64,000 bases of DNA from positions 1 through 64,000 of the forward strand of contig SECP01000050.1 in the NCBI GenBank assembly GCA_004193285.1, in the 5' to 3' direction. Positions 1 to 9,993 of this stretch are shown here, one piece after another. A program made the position numbers and the translations under genes. The first letter of the stretch is position 1, and every line of letters begins with the position of its first letter. The DNA comes from Myxococcales bacterium (GTDB taxonomy: Bacteria > Myxococcota_A > Polyangia > Polyangiales > Polyangiaceae). Below the pieces are notes generated by a model. The model was not told the DNA's origin. It searched no databases and saw only the letters and a program-made list of their open reading frames with translations.

Positions 1-387
1 CAGATGCGAGGATGCCCGGTCGACCCGCAGGTCGCCCGAGACGAGGCGGAGCACGGTCAGACAGGGGGCGAGCGACCGTCGCGCGGCGGCGGCCGACGAC
101 CCGAACGCGAGGTCGATCGCGATGTCGACCCGCGCCTCCTCGGCCTCGAGCACGACCCGGAGCGAGCGAGCCTCGACGACCTCGACGTCGTCCACCGCCG
201 CGAAGAGCGCCCAGAGCGCGGTGCGGTGCTCCGGGAGGCGCGCCGTCGGGTGACCCGGGAGGCGCGTCTCAGGTGACGCGCGAGCCGGCGCGCTGTCCGA
301 TGATCCGTCGTGCAGGTCACCTGAGCCAACCCGTCTTTCACGACCGGTACGCGTCGCGAATGGGGGTCGGGTTCGAGGTCGCTCTCA
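1..387 (-). CDS. Partial hypothetical protein running off the left edge
   Basis: On the minus strand one frame stays open from a stop near 388 to the window edge. Between about 275 and 1 it shows strongly GC-ending codons and a normal protein-like composition (for example ALWALFAAVDDVEVVEA, then RVDIAIDLAFG). The two other minus frames give only Arg/Ser-rich shadow peptides. No ATG lies in the open stretch; a GTG at 193-195 is one possible start, but coding bias begins upstream of it, so the 5' end is unresolved. I do not recognise the family. The gene points away from bioF, so the region between them is divergent. Confidence 0.4.
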
Positions 388-2548
388 GATCTGGCGTCAG
401 AGGCCGGCGGTCGGGCGGGGGCGGCGTCTGCTCTGGATCCGGTCGGCTCGGCGCGCCACCTTGCCCTCTGCGGCTTGGGGAACCCCGCCCTCGTTGCTCG
501 CTCGCCCCGTCGCGGTCCCGCGGCTTGGGGCCGCCACTGTCCGTCCGTCCGCCGCCTCGCTGCTTCCCCCGCTGCGCTTCCCAAGCCCCTTGAGCGATGG
601 CTTCGGAGGTGAGCATTGGGCATGCGCTGGTGGGTCGGCGGAGTTGGGGCTCTCGGTGCCCACGGGCGTCCGCGTAGCGCGGTAAGCGCCAGCGTTGAGC
701 CGAGGGAGGGCGCCGTCGACGGGCTCCGGTTTTTTCACGTGAAACATCCCCCACGCCTTCTTTCGCAACCGGCACGGCGGGCGGATCCGTCCTCCAGAGC
801 CCGCGACGGTGTCGCAACGTCCCATCGCCGCGCCGCCCCGCGCGGGCTGCTCGGTGCGCCAGCACCGCTGTTGCCTCCGGCACCAGTGTGGTCGCCGGAC
901 CGCGCCGAGAGCGGGGCCGAGTGCGGGACCGAGACGAGGGGGTTCGGCAGGCCGCGGTGAAGCCCGGGGGCGTGCGAGGACGCGGGCCGTCTGCCGCAGC
1001 CGATGCCCGGCATGGAATCAGTGTCGCTGCTCGAGCCTGCGTGGAGTCTCGTCGCGAAGGTTAGACCCGGGCGAGGCGCCGGCGGCGCAAGACACTCGCC
1101 GGGGCGTTCGCGGCGGCAAAGTCGGGCGACGGAACGAATGCGAGAGGGCGAGCGCAGGGAACGTCGCTGCTCATCCACGCCGCATTCGCCTCGTGACGCC
1201 AGACCTGAGCAGAGTGACGGACCCGGCGCCGCGTGAGCGGATCGACAGGCTGGCGCACCGCCACGGCAGCGGGCTTGGCGACTCGTGCCGAAGCTCGAAC
1301 TGGGCGAAGCAACCGGTAGACGCCATTCGTTCGAGCGCTCGGCGCGGCTGGCGGCACCGCGTCGCCAGACCTCCAGCGACCACGCGGGACGCGGCCGCCT
1401 GAGTCGCAGAGCCCTTCGCTGCGCGCGCGCCGTCAGGAGGCGTACTCCGCTGATGCGCGGGTGCGCTCGCGCACGAAGCGTCGGTTTGGGGGCCGTCCAT
1501 CGACCCGTCGGCGGTGCCCCCTGCCCTGTTCAAGTCGCAGCGAGCGCCCGCGACGCTCGCACCGAGAGCAGCGCGTCCGGATGTTGGCAGGCGCTCCGCG
1601 TCTGCGGCACCGGCTGGACCTGCTGTCAGGGCTCGGCGGACCAGTGTCGAGTGGCTGGCCCTCTGATACCCCGGGCTCGGTCGAGCCTGAGGCTGCGCGG
1701 CGGCTTGCTGATGAAGCCGCGTCCGAGGCGGGCAGAGCCGCCAGGCTCATCGGTCGTGAATCACCGAAGCACGTGGGTCCGGACGGATGCTGCGTCCCTA
1801 CCGTCGAGCGGCCCTGTCGAAGTCGCGCTCCCGCGACCCGCGCCGCGGTAGTGCCGCGGGCGGCCGGAGCATCGCGCACAGACGGAGTCCGCCTGCCTGT
1901 AGTCCCTGGCCTTCGCCAGGACCTCGCTGCTGAGCGCCTGGCACCGCGGTCCGGAACAGCGGGGACCGCTGCCGCTGAGCGCGCCCGACCCGCGCGCTTC
2001 CGCAGGTCCGCATGGAATGAGGACGGGCGTCGCGGCAGAGAAGCCGGCGTCCCGATTGCCGCGGGGTCGAACGCGTCCTGCTCTGAACTCCATCAGCTCG
2101 GTGCTCGACGGTGGCTCGCCGGAGCTGAGGACCCGGCTGGCGACTACGAGGCGGCGGTTCAACAAGCGCAGGTTCCACGTTGCACGCTGCTCGCTCTCAG
2201 ATGCTCGATGGGCCCACTGCCGTGTCGGAGGGGCACTCTCCCGCGCCGCCCAAGGACTGCCCAGCGACGATAAGTCGTGAGCTGCGGTGGGCACTCGCGG
2301 CTTGGCGCGCCCGGGTGCTGCAGGGGCACTCGACGGAAGACAACGTGCGTGGCTCAGGGGCCCGGGCTAACGCCCGCGCTGGCAGTCGCCGGGGCGTACG
2401 TCCGCGGACCGGGAACCTGAATCGCGGGCGGGACGGCCTGGGCGCCTGGGCAGCGGCGGTGGCGGGGTCAGGTGGAGGGACGCGCGGCGGGCGTTTGGTC
2501 GCGGCTGTGCGGCTCGACTCGGGGGTCGAGGGCCGCTATCTGGAGGGA
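388..2548. other. Long gene-poor region with a parS-like site
   Basis: This stretch of about 2.1 kb separates the left-edge minus-strand gene from bioF. Open frames exist on both strands because of the high GC, but their products are Arg/Ser/Pro-rich, overlap each other on opposite strands and contain no recognisable domain or convincing ribosome-binding site. The only specific element I can support is the 15-of-16 parS match at 731-746. I saw no DnaA-box cluster or AT-rich unwinding element, so I do not call it oriC. Confidence 0.45.
731..746. promoter_or_regulatory. parS: parS-like ParB-binding site (15/16 match)
   Basis: The sequence TTTTTCACGTGAAACA matches the near-universal bacterial parS palindrome TGTTTCACGTGAAACA at 15 of 16 positions, including the whole central CACGTG. 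ParB is known to load at such sites and spread to organise the chromosome origin region. A perfect copy lies about 2 kb away, which supports the assignment. Confidence 0.7.
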
Positions 2549-3694
2549 ATGGAAGAGTGGCTCAAGGCACGCGTGGACGAGCTCGTGGCCAACGGGCTGA
2601 TGCGCGACCCGGCTGACTCGGAGCTGCATTCCACATCGGGTCCGGGAGGCGGTGGCTGGGTGGATGCCTGCTCGAATGACTACCTGGGTCTGGGTGCGCG
2701 AGCTGTTTCACGTGAAACAATGGACAGTGGTCGGGAGGCGCGAGCCGGGGCCGGCGCGTCCAGGCTGGTTCAGGGCACCTTCCCGGAGCACCTGGCGCTC
2801 GAAGCAGAGCTGGCGACTTGGCTCGAGGTAGAGGCCACCCTGGTGACCTCGAGCGCGTTCGCGGCCAACGTCGGCCTGGTACCCGCCCTCGTCGGCCCGG
2901 GAGCTCTCCTCGTCTCGGACGCGTTGAACCATGCCTCGATCGTCGACGGCTGTCGGCTGGCTCGGGGGCGCGTGGTCGTCACGCCCCACCTGGAGCTTGC
3001 CCCGGTGGAGGCCGCGCTTCGCAGTCACACCGGTGGTGAGCCGGCTTGGGTGATGACCGAGGGTCTGTTCAGCATGGACGGCGACAGCCCGGACCTGGTG
3101 GAGCTTCGCAAGCTTTGTGACCGCTTCGGAGCCGGCCTCATCGTCGACGAGGCTCACTCGCTCGGAGTCTTTGGACCGGGCGGACAGGGAGCATGCGCCG
3201 CGCTGGGCGTGAGGGCGGATGTGATCACGGCCGGCCTCGGCAAGGCCGTCGGGTCGCAGGGCGGCGTGATTGGAGGCAGCAAGCTGCTGCGCACCTGGCT
3301 GTGGAACCGAGCGCGGTCCTTCGTCTTCTCAACGGGAATGTCCCCTGCCCTGTGTCGCCTCACCCTCCATCAAGTCCGGAAAGCGCGCCTCGCAGACGCC
3401 CAGCGCGCCCGACTCCTGCAACAGGCAGCCAAGCTGCGCGACGCGCTGCGGGCACGGGGCCTCGACGTGCCACCCGCCTCGCGTGGCCCGATCGTACCGG
3501 TCGTGCTCGGCTCCAACGATAGGGCGATGGCGGCGATGGCCGCGCTCCGAAATCAAGGCATCTTGGCCCAAGCAATCCGCCCTCCAACCGTGCCGGTCGG
3601 TGCGGCGCGGTTGCGGCTCACCGCCCACGCAGACTGGCCCGAAGACGCGGTGGACCGCATCGCAGCCGCCGTGGAGGCCGCATGCGCGTCGTGA
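2549..3694 (+). CDS. bioF: 8-amino-7-oxononanoate synthase (BioF)
   Basis: A PLP-dependent alpha-oxoamine synthase of 381 residues; in the biotin pathway it condenses pimeloyl-ACP/CoA with alanine to give 8-amino-7-oxononanoate. Visible landmarks are SNDYLGL (42-48), GAGASRLVQGT (67-77), EGLFSMDGD (171-179), DEAHSLGVFG (200-209) and the PLP lysine in TAGLGKAVGSQGG (K232). The ATG at 2549 is chosen because GGAGG lies at 2542-2546; the frame is open further upstream, but that part has no family similarity. The 3' end overlaps bioD by 13 bp, so the two are translationally coupled. Related oxoamine synthases (Kbl, serine palmitoyltransferase) share the fold; the neighbouring bioD decides for BioF. 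Codons 52-57 contain a perfect parS site. Confidence 0.9.
   Translation: MEEWLKARVDELVANGLMRDPADSELHSTSGPGGGGWVDACSNDYLGLGARAVSRETMDSGREARAGAGASRLVQGTFPEHLALEAELATWLEVEATLVTSSAFAANVGLVPALVGPGALLVSDALNHASIVDGCRLARGRVVVTPHLELAPVEAALRSHTGGEPAWVMTEGLFSMDGDSPDLVELRKLCDRFGAGLIVDEAHSLGVFGPGGQGACAALGVRADVITAGLGKAVGSQGGVIGGSKLLRTWLWNRARSFVFSTGMSPALCRLTLHQVRKARLADAQRARLLQQAAKLRDALRARGLDVPPASRGPIVPVVLGSNDRAMAAMAALRNQGILAQAIRPPTVPVGAARLRLTAHADWPEDAVDRIAAAVEAACAS
2704..2719. promoter_or_regulatory. parS: Perfect parS site inside bioF
   Basis: TGTTTCACGTGAAACA is an exact 16-bp match to the canonical parS palindrome. It is read through as Ala-Val-Ser-Arg-Glu-Thr in BioF, at a position that is not part of a catalytic motif, so the coding sequence can tolerate the constraint. 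In well-studied bacteria parS sites cluster within a small distance of oriC and parAB, so this places the window in the origin-proximal domain (inference). Confidence 0.88.
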
Positions 3695-4344
3695 TGCTCG
3701 GCACCGGCACGGATGTCGGCAAGACCTACGTCACGGCGCTGCTCGCTCGAGGGCTCCGCGCCGCGACGAGCGTGTTGGCGCTGAAGCCTATCGAGAGCGG
3801 TGTGGCGGACGCCTCCGCGCTCGGGGACGCCGGCACGATCGCTGAAGCGGCTGGCCACGCGGCACGACTGTCGCCTTGGAGGCTGCGCCGACCGGTGTCT
3901 CCACACCTCGCGGCGCGGGAGCAAGGCGTCTCGCTGGAGATCGCCGAGGTCGTGCGCTGGGTTCAAGCGGCAGAGCTATCCGCGCCCGCCACCTTCACGC
4001 TGGTCGAGACCGCGGGCGGCGCCTTCTCACCGCTGGGCCTCGGCACCACCAACGTGGAGCTCGCCCTCGCTCTCGAGCCGGCTCTTTGGATCCTCGTCGG
4101 TCCGGACGCGCTCGGCGTCTTGCACGACGTGACCGCAACGTTGCGCGCGCTACCACGCGCGCCGGACGCCGTGCTGTTGTCGGGCGCCCGGCCCGCGGAT
4201 CAGAGCACCGGCAGCAACGCGGCTGAGCTCAAAGCTCTAGACATTTGCGAGGTGCTGGAAACGCTCTCGTCGGGAGCACAGCAAGCCACCACCACCGTCC
4301 AATGGCTGCTGGATCGTATGACAAAAAAGTCCCCTCAAATCTGA
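3682..4344 (+). CDS. bioD: Dethiobiotin synthetase (BioD)
   Basis: An ATP-dependent carboxylase-type enzyme that closes the ureido ring of 7,8-diaminononanoate with CO2 to give dethiobiotin in the cytoplasm. The protein has 220 residues, normal for BioD. It starts with the family P-loop GTGTDVGKT at residues 7-15, followed by KPIESGV, and carries a later VETAGGAFSPLG segment that corresponds to the second substrate-binding motif. The start ATG lies 13 bp inside the end of bioF, so coupled expression is likely. No bioA or bioB is present in the window, so the pathway must be completed elsewhere. The gene converges with the minus-strand ABC ATPase across a short hairpin-containing gap. Confidence 0.92.
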   Translation: MRVVMLGTGTDVGKTYVTALLARGLRAATSVLALKPIESGVADASALGDAGTIAEAAGHAARLSPWRLRRPVSPHLAAREQGVSLEIAEVVRWVQAAELSAPATFTLVETAGGAFSPLGLGTTNVELALALEPALWILVGPDALGVLHDVTATLRALPRAPDAVLLSGARPADQSTGSNAAELKALDICEVLETLSSGAQQATTTVQWLLDRMTKKSPQI

Positions 4345-4370
4345 GGAGTCGGTCTCAGGCCCGCGGGCCT
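4333..4370. terminator. Candidate bidirectional terminator hairpins
   Basis: Two inverted repeats sit at the convergent ends of bioD and the ABC ATPase gene: CCTCA-AATC-TGAGG at 4333-4346, which overlaps the bioD stop codon and follows an A-rich run, and the perfect palindrome AGGCCCGCGGGCCT at 4357-4370. There is no long U-tract, so intrinsic termination strength is uncertain. Confidence 0.35.
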
Positions 4371-5034
4371 AGCTGGCGATTCGGCCGCCCTCTATCCGCA
4401 AGCGCCGCGCGCCCAAGCGCTCCGCAATGCCGGTCCCGTGCGTTACCGCAATGACCAGCGAACCTCGCCCGACTTCCTCGCGGATCACCGCCTCCAGCTT
4501 GTCCACGCTTGCCACGTCCAGGCCGGTCCACGGCTCGTCGAGCAGCAGCACGGTCGGGTCATGGACCAGCGCGCGAGCGAGCGCGATGCGTTGCCGCTGC
4601 CCTCGAGATAACGTGCCCACCGGCCGGTTCGCAAACGGCTCCGCCCCGACCCGGCCGATGACTGTCTCGACCCGCGCCGCGGCGTCGCGAGCGCCGTGAA
4701 TCTGAGCTACGAGCTCGATATTCCGGCGTCCCGAGAGCTCGCGGTAGGCGTGGGATTCGTGCGCCACCCAGCCAATATGGCGGCGCGCCTCGGCTTGATC
4801 CTCGCCGAGGGGCTCGTACCAAACGTGCCCGGACGTGGGGCGGAGCACCGTGCCGATGATGGCGAGCAGCGTGCTCTTTCCTGCGCCGTTGGGGCCCTCC
4901 AAAAACGTGAGCGTGCCTGCCTCGAAGCTGGTGGTCACTTGCCGAAGGGCGAGGGTCGCGCCGTAGCGGCGGGTCACGCTGCGCACCTCGATGCGAGTCA
5001 CGGTGGTCGGAGCGGGCGAAGCAGGTGGAGCCAT
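4369..5034 (-). CDS. ABC transporter ATP-binding protein, CcmA-like
   Basis: A single nucleotide-binding domain of 221 residues with Walker A GPNGAGKST (47-55), Q-loop region near 85-90, signature LSRGQRQR (142-149), Walker B VLLLDEP (162-168) and the switch histidine in VTHGT. The short domain and the segment order resemble CcmA, the ATPase of the haem exporter used in cytochrome c maturation. No CcmB/C permease or any other membrane subunit lies next to it, so the substrate cannot be assigned from context. It may energise a permease encoded elsewhere. It is convergent with bioD and divergent from the MoxR operon. Confidence 0.8.
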   Translation of the reverse strand: MAPPASPAPTTVTRIEVRSVTRRYGATLALRQVTTSFEAGTLTFLEGPNGAGKSTLLAIIGTVLRPTSGHVWYEPLGEDQAEARRHIGWVAHESHAYRELSGRRNIELVAQIHGARDAAARVETVIGRVGAEPFANRPVGTLSRGQRQRIALARALVHDPTVLLLDEPWTGLDVASVDKLEAVIREEVGRGSLVIAVTHGTGIAERLGARRLRIEGGRIAS

Positions 5035-5227
5035 TCAGGGGCGCGGCGAGCCTTCACTCTTGCTCGAGCCGAGTCAAATGCGGTGGCGCTCCGTTGCCCC
5101 AATCTGCGAAAGGCGCCTGTGCCAAGCGATAAAGACCTCGTGAAAGGCCGGAGAAGCGCGCGATGCGGCGCCCCGTGAGCCGAGATGCAAATTCTGGCTG
5201 GAGCTGGCCGTACGGCAGCATGCTACG

Positions 5228-6205
<978 letters not shown>

Positions 6206-6208
6206 ACC

Positions 6209-7321
6209 GTGGAAAGCTCAGGAGCGCCGCAGCCGCCGTCACTCAAGGCGACCACGGCCGCCGTGGCGGCGCCGCCTTCGCTCAAGCCTCAAAGGGCCAA
6301 GGGTGCGCCCAAGGGCGGTTTGACTCGAGGCTTTTGGGGACGCTGGCCCCGAAGGCTCAAGCTCACGCGCGAGGGCAAATACTTCATCTTCATCACGTTC
6401 GGCGTGGGCGTTGCGGCCATCAACACCGGCAACAACCTGCTGTACCTCCTGCTCGGGATGCTGCTCTCGCTCATCATCGTCTCGGGCGTGCTCAGCGAGC
6501 TCAGCTTGCGGCACCTCACCGTGACGCGGCGGCTCCCACCTCGCGCCCAAGTTGGGCGCCCTCACCTCGTGGAGATCGAGGTGTACAACCACAAGCAGCG
6601 CATCCCCTCCTACGCAATCGAGGTGGAAGATTTGCGCGCTGGGCAGCCTGCGGACAAGCGCTGCTTCTTCCTCAAGATCAGCCCGCGCTCCGCCCAAGTG
6701 GCGGCCTACCGGCGCACTCCAGCCCGGCGCGGCCGCGACAACCACGTGGGCTTTCGGGTCGCGACTCGCTTTCCCTTCGGTTTGTTCGAAAAATCGCGGG
6801 AAGTGAGCGCGGACGACGAGCTCATCATCTATCCGGCGGTGGACCCGGTGCGCCTCCCGCAGACCGAGTCGGGCCAACGAACGGGCGGGGAGAGCGCGCT
6901 CGGTCGCGGCGCCGGTGACGAGATCCACGGCTTGCGCTTGATGCGTGAAGGCGACGATCCGCGCGACATCTACTGGCGAAAGAGCACGCTGCCGGGCCAG
7001 CGGGTGCTCCGTGAACGCGCGACCGACACGCGCCGTGACGTATCGTTCGCGATTGAATCGTCGTTCAGTGGCGCCGCGCCGGACGACGACTGGTCGCTGC
7101 GCTTCGAGCGGCGAATCAGAGACGTAGCGTCACGCGCAGTCGCCCATCTCAAGCGAGGGGACGGCGTAGCGGTGGTCGCGAGCGGCGGCGAACGCGTGCG
7201 TGCCAATACGTCCGTCGGGGCGGACCCGCTCCTGCGCTTCCTCGCGCTCCTGGAACCGAGCCCGGAGTCGGCCAAGTCACCGGCCACGCAAGTGCCCGAA
7301 AAGTCTAAGGTTTCGGCATGA
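6209..7321 (+). CDS. DUF58 domain membrane protein
   Basis: A 370-residue protein with a Pro/Ala/Lys-rich cytoplasmic start, two hydrophobic segments at about residues 58-75 and 78-98, and a C-terminal cytosolic DUF58 domain with the hallmark GDDPRDIYWRKS near residue 250. DUF58 proteins resemble von Willebrand A domains and are the usual partners of MoxR ATPases. The start is GTG at 6209, 3 bp after the moxR stop; the stop overlaps the next ATG (ATGA), so the three genes are translationally coupled. The function is inferred only from this conserved association. Confidence 0.85.
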   Translation: MESSGAPQPPSLKATTAAVAAPPSLKPQRAKGAPKGGLTRGFWGRWPRRLKLTREGKYFIFITFGVGVAAINTGNNLLYLLLGMLLSLIIVSGVLSELSLRHLTVTRRLPPRAQVGRPHLVEIEVYNHKQRIPSYAIEVEDLRAGQPADKRCFFLKISPRSAQVAAYRRTPARRGRDNHVGFRVATRFPFGLFEKSREVSADDELIIYPAVDPVRLPQTESGQRTGGESALGRGAGDEIHGLRLMREGDDPRDIYWRKSTLPGQRVLRERATDTRRDVSFAIESSFSGAAPDDDWSLRFERRIRDVASRAVAHLKRGDGVAVVASGGERVRANTSVGADPLLRFLALLEPSPESAKSPATQVPEKSKVSA

Positions 7322-9474
7322 GGTTCGGACTCATCCACCGCATCATGACGGACGCGCTGGCAGCGCTGGGGCTGCTGTCGCTCCTGGCCAGCGGCGAGCT
7401 CAACCGCTGGTTCGTGATCGTCACCCTCATTGGGCTCGTGATCGCCGTGCTGTTGCCGCAGCGCTACCAAGACAGCGCGCTCCTGCGACGCGTCGCGGTG
7501 GTCGTGCCCCTATCGCTGTTGGCGCTGCAAACCTCGCGGCTCTTTTCGGGGGAGACGCTGCTCCCGCTGGCCGTCGAGTTCGCGGCGGCGCTGCAAGTCG
7601 TACGTCTGGCCACGCGCCGGGGCGCTGCCCATGACCAGCAAGTCATCGTGCTCGCGCTCATGCACTTGATCGCGGGAACGGTGCTCGGGACCAGCATCTC
7701 CTACGGGCTTTGCTTCGTCGGCTTCTTGGTGGTCGCGCCGGGAGCTCTGGTGCTGAGCCACCTGCGCCGCGAGGTCGAAGGCAACTACCGCCAGGGCGCG
7801 CGGGACCGCACCGGTTTGCCGGTGGACGTGCCGCGTATCTTGCGCAGCCGGCGCGTGATCGGGCGACCATTCCTGGTCTTCACGTGCCTGCTCTCGATCC
7901 CCATCTTCCTCTTCACCTCCCTCATTTTCGTGATGTTCCCGCGGGTGGGGCTGTCTCTGCTCCTCCTCGGGCAGGACCGGCGTGAGCGCGTCGTGGGGTT
8001 CTCAGACCGCGTGGATCTGGGCGGCGTGGGAAGGCTCCGTTCCGACCCGACGATCGTGATGCGTGTCGAGCACCCCAGCTTGCCGGCAGAGCCACCCGTT
8101 CGGCTCGCGCTCTACCTGCGCGGCGCGTCGTTCGACCGCTACAACGGGCACTCCTGGTCCCGCACGACGAACCCCGGCCAGGGGCGAGCAGAGCAGATCG
8201 GCAGCGCCGTGCGTATCCGACGCTGGCCCGACCCGGCGCGCGATCGCCGTCTGCGTATCGACCTGCAGCCCATCGACCCGAGCGTCGTCTTCGTGCCGCC
8301 GGACGCCGCCGCGCTCACCTTGCTCACTCCCGGGAGCGCTCTGCCCTCGAGCGCGCCGGCCATCTACGTGGGCCAAGAGGGCCAGTACTCCTATCGCTCG
8401 ATGAACGACGCAGGCCTCCGTTACGAGGTCTCCCTGGCCGACGGCACGGAGGCTCCGCTTCCGGCGCTGGACCCGGTGGCGCGCGCCCGCTACCTCGCTA
8501 TTCCCGCTGATTTACCGCCCCGTGTGGCCGAGCTCGCCAAATCGTGGACGGTGGGGGAAACGGACCCAGAGCGCCGGGCCAAGCGTGTCGAAGCCGCGCT
8601 TCGCAGGGGTTACCGTTACGATCTGGAGTCGCCGTCGGGCGGGGCCAAGAACCCGCTGGACGATTTTCTGTTCGTCTCCAAGCGAGGCCACTGCGAGTTC
8701 TACTCGACCGCGATGGCGGTCATGCTCCGTACCCAAGGCGTGCCGACGCGCAACGTCAACGGCTTCATCGGCGGCACCTACAACCGCTTTGGTCGCTACT
8801 ATGCCGTCCGTCAGGGCGACGCGCACTCCTGGGTCGAGGTGTGGATTGACGGCAAAGGCTTCGTGCGTTTCGACCCAACGCCTCCCTCTGACGCGGCGCC
8901 GCAGAGCGAAATCACCGGCGTCTTGGCGTTCATGCGAGACATGGTCGAGGCCGCTGCCCAGCGCTGGGATCGCAACGTCATCGGCTACGACATGAAGCAG
9001 CAAGTCGGCCTGCTTCACGCCGTCCGGAGCCGAATCGGCTCGTTCAAAACCAAGAACAAGGTCGCGGGAGCCATGCTCGCGTCTCCTCGCCGGGCCGCGC
9101 TCACCGTGCTCGGGCTCGGGCTGCTCATCGGCGGCGCTATCTATTATTGGAAGCGCCGCCGCAAGGTTCAGCTCAAGCCCGCTCCGCCCGGCGCGGAAGA
9201 AACACAGCGTCGCGAGACGGCTGAGCTCTACCGCGCGCTCGACGCCGCCCTCTTGCAACGCGGAGCGCCTCGTCCCAGCGGAACGCCGCCGCTCACCCAC
9301 GTTCGCGCCCTGGAGCAGCTCGGTCACCCCGCAGCGGAGACCGCGCTGCGGCTCACCGAGCGCTACTTGCGCGCCCGCTTCGGAAAGCAGGCATTCTCCG
9401 CCGACGAACGCCGCGAGTACCTGCGCGAAGTGCGAGAGCTAGCCAAGCCTCCCCGCGAGCCGCGCGCAGCTTAA
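7318..9474 (+). CDS. TgpA-like transglutaminase-family membrane protein (DUF3488)
   Basis: A 718-residue protein with several hydrophobic segments in the first 210 residues, a large extracytoplasmic transglutaminase-core domain, a further membrane helix at about 594-613 and a short cytoplasmic C-terminus. The Cys-His-Asp triad is intact: Cys459 in GHCEFYST, His503 in DAHSWVEVW and Asp519 in FDPTPP. In Pseudomonas the homologue TgpA is an essential envelope protein with this architecture. Its gene overlaps the DUF58 gene by 4 bp. The likely activity is periplasmic peptide hydrolysis or cross-linking; the true substrate is unknown. Confidence 0.88.
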   Translation: MRFGLIHRIMTDALAALGLLSLLASGELNRWFVIVTLIGLVIAVLLPQRYQDSALLRRVAVVVPLSLLALQTSRLFSGETLLPLAVEFAAALQVVRLATRRGAAHDQQVIVLALMHLIAGTVLGTSISYGLCFVGFLVVAPGALVLSHLRREVEGNYRQGARDRTGLPVDVPRILRSRRVIGRPFLVFTCLLSIPIFLFTSLIFVMFPRVGLSLLLLGQDRRERVVGFSDRVDLGGVGRLRSDPTIVMRVEHPSLPAEPPVRLALYLRGASFDRYNGHSWSRTTNPGQGRAEQIGSAVRIRRWPDPARDRRLRIDLQPIDPSVVFVPPDAAALTLLTPGSALPSSAPAIYVGQEGQYSYRSMNDAGLRYEVSLADGTEAPLPALDPVARARYLAIPADLPPRVAELAKSWTVGETDPERRAKRVEAALRRGYRYDLESPSGGAKNPLDDFLFVSKRGHCEFYSTAMAVMLRTQGVPTRNVNGFIGGTYNRFGRYYAVRQGDAHSWVEVWIDGKGFVRFDPTPPSDAAPQSEITGVLAFMRDMVEAAAQRWDRNVIGYDMKQQVGLLHAVRSRIGSFKTKNKVAGAMLASPRRAALTVLGLGLLIGGAIYYWKRRRKVQLKPAPPGAEETQRRETAELYRALDAALLQRGAPRPSGTPPLTHVRALEQLGHPAAETALRLTERYLRARFGKQAFSADERREYLREVRELAKPPREPRAA

Positions 9475-9499
9475 CGAACCCCAGCGCTCTCCGGAGTCA

Positions 9500-9885
9500 G
9501 ACAACTTCGACGCTGCGCGACGCGCGATGCGTTCGTCCACCGAGGTCTCGGGGGCGGCTTCCTCGGCTCGATCCGTTCTTCGGATCCGAAGTCGCTGCCG
9601 GCCGCCGAGTAGACGGCGGTAAATCCTGCATGATTGCCGGCACCTCCGACGCACGACGGGGGAAGACCTTTTCGTTCTTCAGATCCGAAGTTCGACCTCC
9701 GAGCTCGCGATCGCGCGACGGCCCAGCGGGTCGACGTCTCCGGAGGAGGGGTTCCTTGGCTCGACCCCTTCTTCGGATCCGAACTCGCTCCCGCCCGACG
9801 GGCGGACGACAGTAAATCCTCCATGATTGCCGGCACCTGTGAGACCCGGTTTGGACACCTTTTCCATTCTTCGGATCCGAAGTTT
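9500..9885. repeat. Diverged ~193-bp tandem duplication with four TTCGGATCCGAA palindromes
   Basis: Between the transglutaminase gene and the minisatellite, two copies of a roughly 193-bp unit can be aligned (about 9500-9690 and 9691-9885). Each contains the block GTAAATCCTNCATGATTGCC and two copies of a 12-bp palindrome. The palindrome TTCGGATCCGAA occurs at 9579-9590, 9772-9783 and 9870-9881, with a one-base variant TTCAGATCCGAA at 9678-9689, so spacing is 94-99 bp throughout. Open frames across the region are Arg/Ser-rich and differ between strands, so it does not look coding. It may belong to a dispersed intergenic repeat family (inference). Confidence 0.7.
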
Positions 9886-9993
9886 GATTGGAGCCGCGAG
9901 GAACGCCTTCCCGAGCGTCAGATGAGCGCCGCGGACCCTCGCATCCGGCGCGGCTCTCGTGGGAAAGCGGCCAGCGGCCGGAGGGCGCGGGCA

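Noticed and set aside
1461..2273. 270-residue plus-strand open frame before bioF
   Set aside because: Arg/Ser/Ala-rich product without a domain, overlapped by equally open opposite frames; typical of non-coding high-GC DNA.
2180..2548. Upstream extension of bioF by 123 codons
   Set aside because: The extension has no similarity to oxoamine synthases; ATG 2549 has a GGAGG site and gives normal length.
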